A stretch of DNA of 16,086 bases from Chloromonas sp. AAM2 (GCA_004335635.1 QAXH01002429.1:140-16225); one strand, 5' to 3'. Positions 8,701 to 16,086 are shown, numbered from the stretch's first letter. The notes: generated from the sequence alone by a model not told the origin. A program made the numbers and translations.

Positions 8701-11700
8701 CAGGTCTACCTGGGTGGGTGAAAATGCTTTCGAGCAGTCATCTCTTGTGACGCACTGGTGACCATAGCATTCCATGCCCTGCACCTCGAGAAATCACTAG
8801 CAAGTCAGGGCACCTTCACACTATGGGCCCAGCCTTCCAAGGCAACGGCTGCAAGCACTGGTGACCGTCTCGTGCCTGGAGTAGCTCTGGATGCACATCC
8901 CATGTTCATGCATGGCATGCAGGTGGCTACGAAAATGAGGAGCATGCTGCCGAAGCATACGACGTGGCTGCACTCAAGACAAAGGGGGACAAGGTGCGAT
9001 CGACCAGGCCGGGTTCACGTTTGTTTCACCTCAGATTGCTGCCCATGGCAGCTCCACAACACAGCAAGGCTTTCAGACACTTGGCGTAGGCAAACTTTGC
9101 AAGGCACAGCGGCTGGCACTCCTTGGTCGGGCGCTGCTCAGTCCATTAAGGCTGGGAGCAGTTCAAGCAAACAGCGTGTTGCCAGCACGTGGGATTATCA
9201 ACATCATTACACGAATGATGCTTGAATAAGTCGTCAAGAAGCATCAAAAAGATGGTGTACTGAAACCATTTCACTCTGTGTGTCGCCAGCCTTGCAGACG
9301 TCCTGTGCCATGATGTCTCTACGAATTTACACAGGCTTTAAAGTGACATGCGTCGTGAAGATTTCAGACGGGCTCAAGACTGAATTGGCTTGTCGTGCTT
9401 GCGCAGGTTCGCATCAACTTCGACCTGGGGCGCTACGCCGACCTGCTGGGCTGTATGGACAACATCAGCCTCGAGGAACTCATCATGGCAGTGCGACGAC
9501 AGAGCCAGGTGGGTGTGGCTTTGCACGGCGGCAGCTGTTTTTCATGCGGATGGGACCCGAGGTGGGAACCTAAGCCGTAGGGTGGAAACGAAGCCGTAGC
9601 GTCGTGTCTGGCTGCAGCTGACAACAAACCTGAGGCCTACATACAGGGTCTGCTTTAGGGTCTGAACAATATCTGAGGTACCGCTTGGGCTCATTGATTC
9701 TTGCACCAACGCTTCATTGACTCATTAAGGGTCCAGTTTGCTTAGTGACTAGCGTCGTAGTTGTCTGGTTTGCAGGCGCTTTGTATTATAAAGCTAGTGT
9801 TTCGTGCACGACTTACAAGAACACTCAGGTCGTGGTTGGGTTGTGATGGCTGGCAGCCGAAGTGCCTGTTCTTGCTGAATCAACAGCCAGCTGCAGCACC
9901 GTTCTTTCTTTGATTTCGTTCACTCCTGCACTTGCTGGATCATGTTCATTTTACCAAGGGCAGTGATGTCACATGAATAACGCACGTATTGTCTGATGGC
10001 CTGAAAGCTCACCATGACGACACAATTCACCTGAGCCCTAGCAAGCATGTGCACTGTATGCCATCACCTCACGATGCAATGCAGCATACAAGCTGCGAAA
10101 CCAAATATTGCGAGTGCAGGGCACTCTAGCTTGTTACGGCCTGGCACCACGTGCTACGCCCGCATCCACTGTGTTACACCTCCTTTTCCTTTTACGGCGC
10201 AGTCACACTCTTCCTCTCACTTTGCACCTTAGCACGCTGATTGTGTGAGCCTCGCATGGAGCCTCGGTCTTTCCTGCTTTGTCCGCCGCGCTCAGTTTGT
10301 TTTCTCACTGCGTGCGGGTCAGAGCGGTGCCCAACCACAACCTTCTGATGTGCACCGAAAGCCACATTGCTAGGCTTGTGCCAAAGCGTATCAAACGACC
10401 CTCCGATACGTATCCGATACACGTACGTACACATTGCCTGGAGCCCAGGTGTGACCGCCTGTGTGCCTGTCCGAGTGCACGCAGGGTTTTTCGCGCGGGT
10501 CCTCGTCATACCGGGGCGTGACCGCACACCCGAGCGGCCGGTGGGAGAGCCGCATAGGCGTGCCAGGATCAAAGCACGTCTACCTGGGTAAGGCACTGCT
10601 GCTGTATGTTTTGTTGGGTCTGGTGGTGCTGGTGGCAGTGTTATGTGGCCTTCAATTGCCGCTGCGTTGGGCTGTGGCCTCATTGTTGTATGGCCTTTAG
10701 TCCGGGAGAGTGTGAGGGCAGGAGCGGGAGGGGACTGGTACTGTGGCTGGCTGTGGTTCTAACCACGCTGAATACAGGCTGGCTTTTGATTACAGTGTGC
10801 ATTCTTCCTGGACTGTGGCCATACCCTTGTTGCCACTGTCCAACGTTGATCCTATTCTGAACCCGAACTCTGGTCCTCCGGCCCCTGTCCCATGCAGGTC
10901 TGTTTGAGGACGAGCGCGGAGCGGCCTGTGCCTATGACCGCGCCCTTGTGCGGCTGCGGGGCACAACTGCCGCAACTAACTTTGCACTGAGTGACTACCG
11001 CAGAGAGCTGGCAGAGTTCCACCAGGCGCAGCAGGTGAGGGCAACTGATCCGGTGTTATGCACCAGCTGATTCTCTGCACTGACTGGTTGCTCAGTGTGA
11101 CACAACACGCATGTGCGGCGCCACAGGCACAGTAGGCATTTATTCAACTCTTGCCTGTTAGCGTTCAAGCTCTGTGCATGTGGGCCTGCTGTAGCACCCC
11201 CCGGTTGATGCGAATAACCCCTCTGTTGCCCAGCAGTAATTTGATTTGGAATGCAGTCAAGTGATCCGAAAGATGTTCAGAGTATCACACATTGTATCCA
11301 TGACTGTTGTTTTCCCTGCAGGCCGTGCTGCTGCGCGACAGTCGCATCGAGGAGGTGATGCAGGGCGGACCCGAGTTTGAGAAGTGGGTCAAGCACGGCT
11401 CGGCCGCCTTCCCCTTCATGGCCGCGGCCATGGCGGCGGCAGACCCCATGCTAGCGGACCAGCCGCAGACGCCACATGGGGCCACGGGAGGTCTGGGGGG
11501 TGGGTCGCCCTCGCCTCGCAGCACACCGGTACTACGCAGGTGCGTTGGTTCGTTGGACTCACAATGACGTTTTCTGCTGTTTCTGAAGTATTGAGTTAGT
11601 TCATAGTTGGCAAGTAAGGGGGAGGAGTAGGGGGTCTCAGACGCCTTGAATACCTCGGATACCTTGGATACCGGTCAGCTGTTGGGCAAGCAGGTTAAGA

Positions 11701-12747
11701 TGTGATTCGGTCAGTCGCCGAAACGTTTCCGTGGTAAGGGGCTGTCAGGACAGGGGAGAGCAACGGATTCGCTTCAGCTGCTGCACCCAACTGCCATCGT
11801 TTGTATGTGCTGGCGGAGCATCGCAGTGTATGAGGGTGATGACTGGTCGGCTCATGGTCACGTGGTCACCCTTGGAACGCAGGGGCTCGGAGGGCGTACT
11901 GGCTGCCCAGCAACCCACCAGCCCCCCGGGGGGCGCTGCCGGAATGGTGAAGACCGGGCAACAGTACCAACACCAACAGCACCAACACCAACAGCAGCAA
12001 CACCAACAGCAGCAACACCAACAGCACCAACACCAGCAGCACCAGCAGCAGCAACAGCAGCAACAGCCGCAGCAGCAGCAACATTTGTACGGGCAGGTAC
12101 AGAAGCTAAGCAGCGGAGGGTTCAACAATCGCGCTGGTGCAAGCGGCAGCACCTCGCGTGCAGCTCACTCCAACAATCCCCTCGCTCGCACACTTAGCCC
12201 ATCGAGTGCTGTAGCGGTGGCAGCGGTGGCGGCTGCGGCGGTGGCGGCGGCAGGCAATGCTGTTTCTGGAGATATGTACCCACCCCTCGCCCCTCCGCCT
12301 CCCGCCTGCGCCACACCACCACCACCACCGCTACCCCCGCCCATGCAGCCTGCGGGCAATGCCGCACCCGCAGCCCTTGTACCACCCCAACCACCACCAG
12401 CACCACCATCAGCTGCTCCGGCTGCATCGGCTTGCACACGACCTGTGCCGGTGTCTGCTTCTGCTGTGGCTGCTGGCAATGGTTCGTCGCCTGCAGGGTC
12501 GCTGCCGATAGCTGCTCCTGTTCCACAACATTTGCCGGCGGCCCCAAACTGTGCCCCGCCACTACCGCCGCTGTCACCTGCACAAGGCACTGTCACAGGC
12601 ACCCCACTACCACTGCCACCACCTAGGCAAGAGGGTGCTGATGTCGGAGTAGCATCCGATTTGGCTGCAATGGAGACGGATTTGCCGCCTGCTCTGGGAC
12701 AATTTGTTAGTTTTGATCCTGCCGGCATGCAAGTGGTGAGCACCTAA
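4711..12747 (+). CDS. AP2 family transcription factor with two AP2 domains, eleven exons, 1317 aa
   Basis: Exons: 4711-5749, 5999-6541, 6999-7290, 7781-8314, 8664-8713, 8923-8993, 9407-9508, 10485-10587, 10898-11034, 11322-11539, 11883-12747. All ten introns are GT-AG with matching phases (1,1,2,2,1,0,0,1,0,2), giving 3,954 bases with one stop. The product should be a nuclear sequence-specific DNA-binding regulator. Residues 1-625 are low-complexity: 19 Gln at 168-186, a Q-rich stretch near 411-490 and glycine runs. About 655-697 is acidic, and 700-708 (KRAPKRKRR) is a likely nuclear-localisation signal. AP2 repeat 1 is about 789-848 (starts [20 protein letters not shown]; later [18 protein letters not shown]). 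The linker includes [20 protein letters not shown], and repeat 2 is about 885-940 ([31 protein letters not shown]). The C-terminal arm has a Gln/His tract and Ala and Pro runs. The linker closely resembles that of plant euAP2/TOE proteins, and repeat 1 lacks the 10-residue insertion of the ANT/PLT group. The targets are unknown. ATG 4711 follows an in-frame TAG at 4696, but TTTCAG just before it could be a splice acceptor. The stop at 12745 directly follows a donor-like GTGAGC, so the 3' end is also open to revision. Confidence 0.9.
5212..5268 (+). repeat. CAG/CAA trinucleotide tract, 19 Gln
   Basis: Nineteen consecutive glutamine codons, all CAG except CAA at 5218-5220 and 5239-5241. Such tracts are length-variable by slippage, and in transcription factors they commonly lie in disordered activation regions. 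Confidence 0.95.
5999..6541 (+). CDS. AP2 gene exon 2 (Q-rich cassette exon)
   Basis: It encodes residues 348-527 with split glycine codons at both ends (phase 1 in and phase 1 out). It starts with Gly/Thr/Asn and a run of six Gly, then carries a long Gln-rich segment (about 6190-6430) mixed with Leu, Arg and His. Because 543 bases is a multiple of three and the phases match, skipping it would keep the reading frame. The donor is GCACAG|GTGTGT. Confidence 0.85.
6190..6432 (+). repeat. Interrupted CAG repeat region coding for Gln-rich segment
   Basis: A long imperfect CAG-type array is interrupted by GAG, CTG, CGG and CAC codons, so the protein is Gln-rich with regularly placed Leu, Arg and Glu. 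The pattern could favour a helix or coiled coil rather than a pure disordered tract. Confidence 0.85.
6999..7290 (+). CDS. AP2 gene exon 3 (Gly-rich, Ser/Pro-rich)
   Basis: It encodes residues 529-624. It opens, like exon 2, with Gly/Asn/Val/Thr followed by a glycine run, then a Ser/Pro-rich stretch and a basic end ([15 protein letters not shown]). The acceptor is CTTTGCAG and the donor CGCAG|GTGGGT, leaving phase 2. Confidence 0.82.
7781..8314 (+). CDS. AP2 gene exon 4 (acidic block, NLS, start of AP2 repeat 1)
   Basis: It encodes residues 626-802 plus two bases of Arg 803. It carries an Asp/Glu/Ser-rich acidic region, then the basic block at 8004-8030, Gly/Arg repeats, a run of GGT glycines at about 8158-8182, and the first strand of AP2 repeat 1 from 8271. 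An alternative acceptor 21 bases upstream (exon start 7760) has the same phase. The donor is GGCAG|GTGAGC. Confidence 0.87.
8004..8030 (+). other. Likely nuclear-localisation signal (KRAPKRKRR)
   Basis: Residues 700-708 are a dense basic cluster directly after the acidic region and about 80 residues before the first AP2 domain. It has the look of a classical basic import signal. This is inferred from composition only. Confidence 0.6.
8664..8713 (+). CDS. AP2 gene exon 5 (50-base microexon)
   Basis: It encodes the [18 protein letters not shown] core of AP2 repeat 1. The acceptor is CCCTTCAG (phase 2) and the donor CTGG|GTGGGT (phase 1). It is too short to stand out as an open frame, but the protein match is exact for the family. 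Confidence 0.93.
8923..8993 (+). CDS. AP2 gene exon 6 (helix of repeat 1)
   Basis: A 71-base exon encoding [19 protein letters not shown] and a few more residues, that is, the helix of AP2 repeat 1. The acceptor is GGCATGCAG (phase 1) and the donor GACAAG|GTGCGA (phase 0). Confidence 0.93.
9407..9508 (+). CDS. AP2 gene exon 7 (end of repeat 1 and linker)
   Basis: It encodes residues 844-877: [14 protein letters not shown], then the linker ending [13 protein letters not shown]. The same position in plant euAP2 proteins has a closely similar LRRQS segment before the second domain. It is flanked by phase 0 introns; the following intron (976 bases) is the longest of the gene. Confidence 0.93.
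10485..10587 (+). CDS. AP2 gene exon 8 (start of AP2 repeat 2)
   Basis: It encodes [20 protein letters not shown] and on to KHVYLG, residues 878-911 plus one base of Gly 912. It starts in phase 0 after CACGCAG and ends CTGG|GTAAGG in phase 1, at the residue matching the end of exon 5 in repeat 1. Confidence 0.94.
10506..10983 (+). other. AP2 DNA-binding domain, repeat 2 (split over exons 8-9)
   Basis: Residues about 885-940: [35 protein letters not shown] and ATNF. Only one intron interrupts it, after VYLG. The first strand (SGRWE) is unbroken, unlike in repeat 1. Confidence 0.95.
10898..11034 (+). CDS. AP2 gene exon 9 (helix of repeat 2)
   Basis: It encodes residues 913-957: [28 protein letters not shown] and a charged helix ending FHQAQQ. 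The acceptor is CATGCAG (phase 1) and the donor CAGCAG|GTGAGG (phase 0). Confidence 0.94.
11322..11539 (+). CDS. AP2 gene exon 10 (post-AP2 region)
   Basis: It encodes residues 958-1029. It opens with a non-repetitive helical stretch ([20 protein letters not shown], then [12 protein letters not shown]), which may be a lineage-specific conserved extension after the AP2 domain, then Ala and Gly/Ser/Pro runs. The acceptor is CCCTGCAG (phase 0) and the donor CGCAG|GTGCGT (phase 2). Confidence 0.88.
11883..12747 (+). CDS. AP2 gene exon 11 (C-terminal low-complexity arm, stop)
   Basis: It encodes residues 1031-1317. The acceptor GGAACGCAG at 11881-11882 restores the frame (AG|G). Features in order: a Gln/His tract (about 11959-12081), an Ala/Val run (about 12211-12255), proline runs mixed with Ala (about 12283-12420), a further Pro/Ala-rich stretch, and a less repetitive acidic end ([20 protein letters not shown]). 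The stop is TAA 12745-12747. A donor-like GTGAGC at 12736 lies just before the stop, so a further 3' exon cannot be excluded. Confidence 0.83.
11959..12081 (+). repeat. CAR/CAY repeat coding for Gln/His tract
   Basis: A CAACACCAACAGCAG-type array, most units ending in CAG, CAA or CAC codons, encodes alternating short Gln runs and single His residues. The mixture of CAA, CAG and CAC makes it less prone to pure slippage than the tract in exon 1. Confidence 0.9.
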
Positions 12748-13126
12748 GCATCTGCCGCTGCAGAGCGTTGTCAGCACAGGTTTAAAACGATCAAATGGGC
12801 TGTTGATACAACAACAATTTCTCAGGCAGTCTGGTTATACCCACACGTGCGGAGAAGGAGCACTCAAAATGACACTTCTTCTGGCAAGCCTACTTGGTGG
12901 AGAGCCTAGAAAGCCTATGCTGGAAAGCCTGCAAGGAATCAGCAGAGAACGTCTTGCGCAGTTTTAATGTGGACACTGCATCTAGTATGAGCGCTGGCAC
13001 CTAGCGCGTGCCATGCAGCCATGTGACAGCACGACATGTGCATGCTGGGGTTGGTAAGGCTTGAAGGAGCGGTTGAGTGGGATTCAAACGCATGGGCCTG
13101 GAGAGCAGTGCGCTTGCAGCGGGGGT

Positions 13127-13420
13127 TCACCGCAGTGACTGAGAAGTGCTAGAGGAGGAGATTCTAGCATTTTCAACAAGAGGCAGGATATGGGGAATGA
13201 TGTCTTCCACAGCTACCTCATTACAAGCCAGTGGAATGTGGGTGTGGTGCTTGGCCACAACAGAAGCCTTAACCCGCGTAAGCAGGTGCACAAGATGTGC
13301 ACGGGCCACGCTACACGGCATAGGACGTCCGTGGCAGCTTTTGCATGGGCACCACAATGATGAAATCGTCAGGGATGTACCAGGCAGCTTCTGCTGGCAG
13401 GCAGCTGCATGCGGCGAAAG
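13127..13420 (-). other. Weak minus-strand open frame with CPC-x2-C motif, possible transposon relic
   Basis: Reading from about 13420 down to a TGA at 13127-13129 gives a stretch with CPCKSCHGRP, then a basic/His segment (ARAHLVHLL) and an acidic end (VAVEDIIPHILPLVENA). The CPC-x2-C then A-x-x-HL pattern recalls the short cysteine motif near the start of some DNA-transposon proteins in plants and algae. No start codon, no matching exons and no transposase core are visible. It may be a relic or chance. Confidence 0.2.
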
Positions 13421-13580
13421 ATGAGGACCGTCGCTTGGGTTGGGTTTCAGCACGGCATCGCTGGTTTGTTGGCACTGGTTGCGTGTGTGCGTGTGCAAGT
13501 GGAGGCTGTGCTGGTAGATGGTGGCTGCCACTTCTGGGACAACTGACGATTCCTTGTAGACACTCTGGTTGAGTTGCTCG

Positions 13581-13604
13581 GTATCAGAAGTTGTATCAGA
13601 AGTT
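13581..13604. repeat. 12-base perfect tandem duplication
   Basis: GTATCAGAAGTT occurs twice back to back at 13581-13592 and 13593-13604. It is a simple local duplication in non-coding sequence. Confidence 0.8.
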
Positions 13605-14165
13605 GTGATTTACAGCTGCTTTAGCCGTGGTACCAAAATGGTAAGAACGTCATGACTGATGTCAGTTTGTGACACTTAAACTTCCATGTTATGGTGGGGT
13701 GGACTGTATCCTGACACCACAGGATTTCTGCGCCTTGTTGCCAGCTTGCTTGCTGGCATGCAATGCATCAGATGCACACAATTCACGTTTTTGACGGTTG
13801 TTGCCTTGAAAAGCATAGGTTGAGACGTTTTTTTTACAGTGAAAGGTATTTAAAAAGGCCGTTGTCAACTACTTTGCAATCAGTTGGAGTTGCTGTCTGC
13901 AGCCTGCGGTTCTGCTGCCATGCAGTTGAGCGGTACTAGCCGGTGATACACTGCTGCTATTGAGCAGGTGACTGTTTCTGCCAGCAAGTTTCGAGTTGTC
14001 TCTGGCTGGCGTGCTTTTGATGCGTCATGACCTGGCGCCACTGCAGAGGTGGACGCGCTGGGTAGGCTGCTTTTGATATGTTTGATACTGTCATCAGCGG
14101 CCGCCAGTGTGCGATGCTACACGCCCCGGCAATCAACTTCATAGCCGGTTGTGGTCAAGTTGTGT

Positions 14166-14305
14166 CTGTTGCCAATGTGCTGCCGCTGAGAAGCGATAAT
14201 CAATGCACACACACGAATTTTCCCTCAGTAATTGATTTCATGCGACAGAGCGGGTGCACGCGTTCAACTTTCGACCATAACGGCCATGCCAGTATCGTGG
14301 GCTGA
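14166..14305 (+). repeat. Dispersed repeat, copy 2
   Basis: This is the partner of 1974-2107, in the same orientation, about 12.2 kb apart. It differs by scattered substitutions and an insertion of about 8 bases near 14281-14289. Both copies lie downstream of the stop of a plus-strand gene. No flanking direct repeats are clear. Confidence 0.85.
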
Positions 14306-15002
14306 TTGTACATGTGACTCCAAGGGGCGACCACCACCATTACTACGCAGGTGTGTCGCAATCCCCTTCACATGTAGGCTGGACGGGTTGGAATCCCTCC
14401 CCTCATGGGACACGTATATATGTATACCCGACCAGTAGCCTCAGTGTGTCGACACGCCTGGTTTGGCAATAACAGGGCCTTGCCCATCCGTACTCACGAC
14501 CCAGAAGTGACATACCACAAGAAGGACCTTTGTAGCTAGTTCTGGCATGTTGTTCTGCGACATACGATTTGTGGCATGAGGATTATCCCTCAGAGGTTTT
14601 GACAATAAAATGCTGTGATTTCATGGCATCATTTGACTGGGGTTTTGCCCTTGCAGAGCGCCCCCTGGAACCCAATCGTAGCTCAACCCTATCAAATCGT
14701 ACAGAGATTCCAAGGCGTACCACATTGATTGCGTTGCACAGGCCTTAACCAAGTTTCGTGGATTGGTTTGACTACGATGCTGGTAGCACGCTTCAATGCT
14801 GCGCTGCTTTTGCCGTTCCATCATGCTCTTGGTTTAACTTGGGTATGCCTGTCAGTTTCTGATGTTCGGGTGCTGTGTGACACAGGTCTTGACTTCTACA
14901 CAGACTTGTGTGCTGTCAGCTCTGTTTTCCACTTGCACGTGTCAGGATTGATGTGCAGTCTCAACTCTCTGCTATTTCGCTGCTTTTTCACTGCTTTGAA
15001 CT

Positions 15003-15118
15003 GAGTATTCGGTTTGTTTTTCACATCTGGCTATGAGGCTGTATGGGAACTAGTCAAGCGTGAGAGTATTCGGTTCGTTTTTCACATGAATGTTTGCCTG
15101 TGAGGCTGTATGACATGT
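15003..15118. repeat. About 60-base imperfect tandem duplication
   Basis: The first unit (about 15003-15060) and second unit (about 15063-15118) share GAGTATTCGGTTTGTTTTTC (one C/T change) at their starts and GTGAGGCTGTATG or TATGAGGCTGTATG in the middle, with diverged bases between. It lies in the presumed 3' region of the minus-strand gene. Confidence 0.75.
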
Positions 15119-15351
15119 TGGTATGGAGTATTGGTCTGAAAGGGCAAGGGCGTTAGTAAATGTTTGCCAGTTCTGGGACAGTTTCCAAGAATAGCACTGG
15201 AACCAGTGTGGCAGCAGGGACAAGGTGACGACCTCGTGGATTTGGACTGTGGGCGTGGCAAAAGATATTAATATTGCGGCTGCATCAGTGTGGCGTGACA
15301 CTGGGATATGCTGTTGATGTGTGAACTGGTACACGTCCAGTCAGAGGTGTC

Positions 15352-15994
15352 TTATGCATAAAAGTTGAATCCTTTGAGCCGCCTGATAATTGAAACTGTG
15401 AAATCCACCGGGGGTGGAGTGACGTGAGAGGAAAAAAACATGGAATGTGGGCCTGTCGCACACATTTGTCGCATGTGAGGCCAACTTAGACTTTGCTCAG
15501 AGTTGGTAGGGATGGATTCGTGGTCTGGCGAACTTGTGACGCTGTAAACGTTTGGTGACTTGACCTCGATATTCTCAAATCCCAACCGCCTGATGAATTC
15601 GGATAACTCGGGATGACATGCAATATACAGTGACATGCCCTTTTTAGGGTTTGACTGAACGGGGAATTGCACCCCATGCAAGGAAAATTGCACCCCATGC
15701 TGGTCGGATAAAGGGACCGTCACAGTACTTCAGTACACACCACAAAGGTCGTGCCAGGCATAGAATGACGCGAGCCTGCGTGAGAACCTGGATGGCGTGC
15801 CAGGAAAACTAGCAGTACGAGCGGCCTCACCACTGCATTGAACAAGGCTGCCAGCCAGGCGTCGTGGGGATCAGTCGGCTGTGCATCGTCACTGGCTGAA
15901 AAGTGGAACAGCAGCGTGACCAGGCCTTCCCTGCTGTAGACTGAACATCTTACAACTTGTGCCAGCTGCTCGACTGACAACGGCTGGATGGCAC
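15352..15994 (-). CDS. 3' part of an unidentified protein gene, runs off right edge
   Basis: Two phase-matched minus-strand exons are visible: 15994-15831, starting in phase 1 after an acceptor CTCTCAG and ending at GCAGTG|GTGAGG in phase 0, and 15654-15352, starting in phase 0 after CCGTTCAG and ending at TAA (15352-15354). The first encodes a helical, hydrophobic stretch (AIQPLSVEQLAQVVRCSVYS, then EGLVTLLFHFSA and DAWLAALFNAV). The second begins SNPKKGMSLYIACHPELSEF, then IRRLGFENIEVKSPNVYSV. The composition is that of a folded soluble protein, not low-complexity, and I do not recognise the family. The end after about VTSSPDHES is less protein-like, so the true last exon may be shorter and spliced onward. 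The 5' part lies beyond position 15994, with intron sequence up to the window edge. It converges on the AP2 gene. Confidence 0.6.
15665..15700. repeat. 15-base direct repeat inside an intron
   Basis: AATTGCACCCCATGC occurs at 15665-15679 and 15686-15700, separated by six bases. It lies within the proposed 176-base intron (15655-15830) of the minus-strand gene, close to its acceptor side. In the minus-strand transcript it reads GCATGGGGTGCAATT twice. Confidence 0.8.
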
Positions 15995-16086
15995 CTGAGA
16001 GCACAAGCCATACATGTGCACAGGCCCGGTGTGACAGTCAAAAAAAATATATATCGTTGCAGTGCGAGCAAGGAGTTATATATATA

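Larger units (their letters stand above)
8271..9421 (+). other. AP2 DNA-binding domain, repeat 1 (split over exons 4-7)
   Basis: Residues about 789-848. The FRGVT and GRWEAHIW segments correspond to the DNA-contacting beta-sheet of the AP2 fold, QVYLGGY follows, and [11 protein letters not shown] is the amphipathic helix; INF closes the domain. Introns interrupt it after SGR (phase 2), after VYLG (phase 1) and after KGDK (phase 0). Between HIW and GRQ there are only about four residues, so the ANT-type insertion is missing. Confidence 0.95.
12748..15351. other. Intergenic region between convergent genes, no firm gene
   Basis: This region of about 2.6 kb lies between the stops of two convergent genes and should include both 3' untranslated regions. 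No TGTAA is seen on the plus strand after the AP2 stop; an AATAAA at 14604-14609 is not the usual green-algal signal. It contains a weak minus-strand open frame (13127-13531), a 12-base tandem duplication (13581-13604), the second dispersed repeat copy (14166-14305), an AT palindrome-like stretch near 14416-14431 and a roughly 60-base tandem duplication (15003-15118). A minus-strand open stretch at about 15050-15310, preceded by a CCCAG acceptor-like site, could be a further exon of the right-hand gene, but I find no donor to join it. Confidence 0.5.

Noticed and set aside
11966..12084. Minus-strand cysteine- and leucine-rich open frames opposite the Gln/His tract
   Set aside because: They are shadows of the CAG/CAC array on the other strand.
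12736..12966. Extra AP2 exon via donor GTGAGC at 12736 and acceptor CTGCAG at 12763 with 67 open codons
   Set aside because: The implied intron is only 28 bases, shorter than any other intron here, and the encoded stretch resembles nothing in the family. It remains a possibility only if RNA shows it.
14320..14410. tRNA-like stretch around GGGTTGGAATCCC
   Set aside because: The T-arm-like motif has only three good base pairs, and no matching acceptor, D or anticodon arms can be drawn.
14604..14609. AATAAA as polyadenylation signal for the AP2 gene
   Set aside because: It is nearly 1.9 kb past the stop, and green algae normally use TGTAA rather than AATAAA.
15050..15310. Additional minus-strand exon of the right-hand gene
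   Set aside because: An acceptor-like CCCAG and an open frame are present, but no convincing donor joins it to the exon at 15654-15352, and its 3' half covers the tandem duplication.
1..16086. CRISPR array, bacterial operon or defence system
   Set aside because: There are no regularly spaced repeats, and the genes are intron-rich and eukaryotic.

Overview
The window looks like nuclear DNA of a eukaryote, most likely a chlorophyte green alga. Coding sequence is broken by many GT-AG introns whose acceptors are mostly TGCAG or similar. Reading frames can only be joined by matching intron phase. The central gene is a plant-lineage AP2-type transcription factor with glutamine tracts, written mainly as CAG, and glycine, alanine and proline runs. 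The species cannot be named from the sequence. All gene models here are hand-made from splice signals and phase, without transcript evidence.

Layout. Positions 1-399 are AT-rich and repetitive, with small palindromes and near-tandem copies built on ATACGG/CTACGG. Positions 400-1828 (+) hold a four-exon gene for a 273-residue coiled-coil protein of unknown function. Positions 1829-4710 have no gene I can support; they contain one copy of a dispersed repeat, several short tandem duplications and inverted repeats. Positions 4711-12747 (+) hold an eleven-exon gene of 3,954 coding bases for a 1,317-residue protein with two AP2 DNA-binding domains (residues about 789-848 and 885-940). Positions 12748-15351 have no firm gene but carry the second copy of the dispersed repeat, a weak minus-strand open frame with a CPC-x2-C motif, and a roughly 60-base tandem duplication. 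Positions 15352-15994 (-) hold the last two visible exons of a third gene that runs off the right edge and converges on the AP2 gene.

How it fits together. The AP2 protein is the only product with a confident role: a sequence-specific nuclear DNA-binding regulator with an acidic stretch, a basic nuclear-localisation-like block and long low-complexity arms. Its spacing, its linker and a shared intron position in both repeats tie it to the double-AP2 family of land plants. Nothing indicates that the three genes form one functional system, and I found no convincing new multi-gene system. The points most worth following are the AP2 gene's structure (repeat-shared intron, skippable Q-rich exon, paired acceptors), the dispersed repeat pair and the unidentified minus-strand gene.
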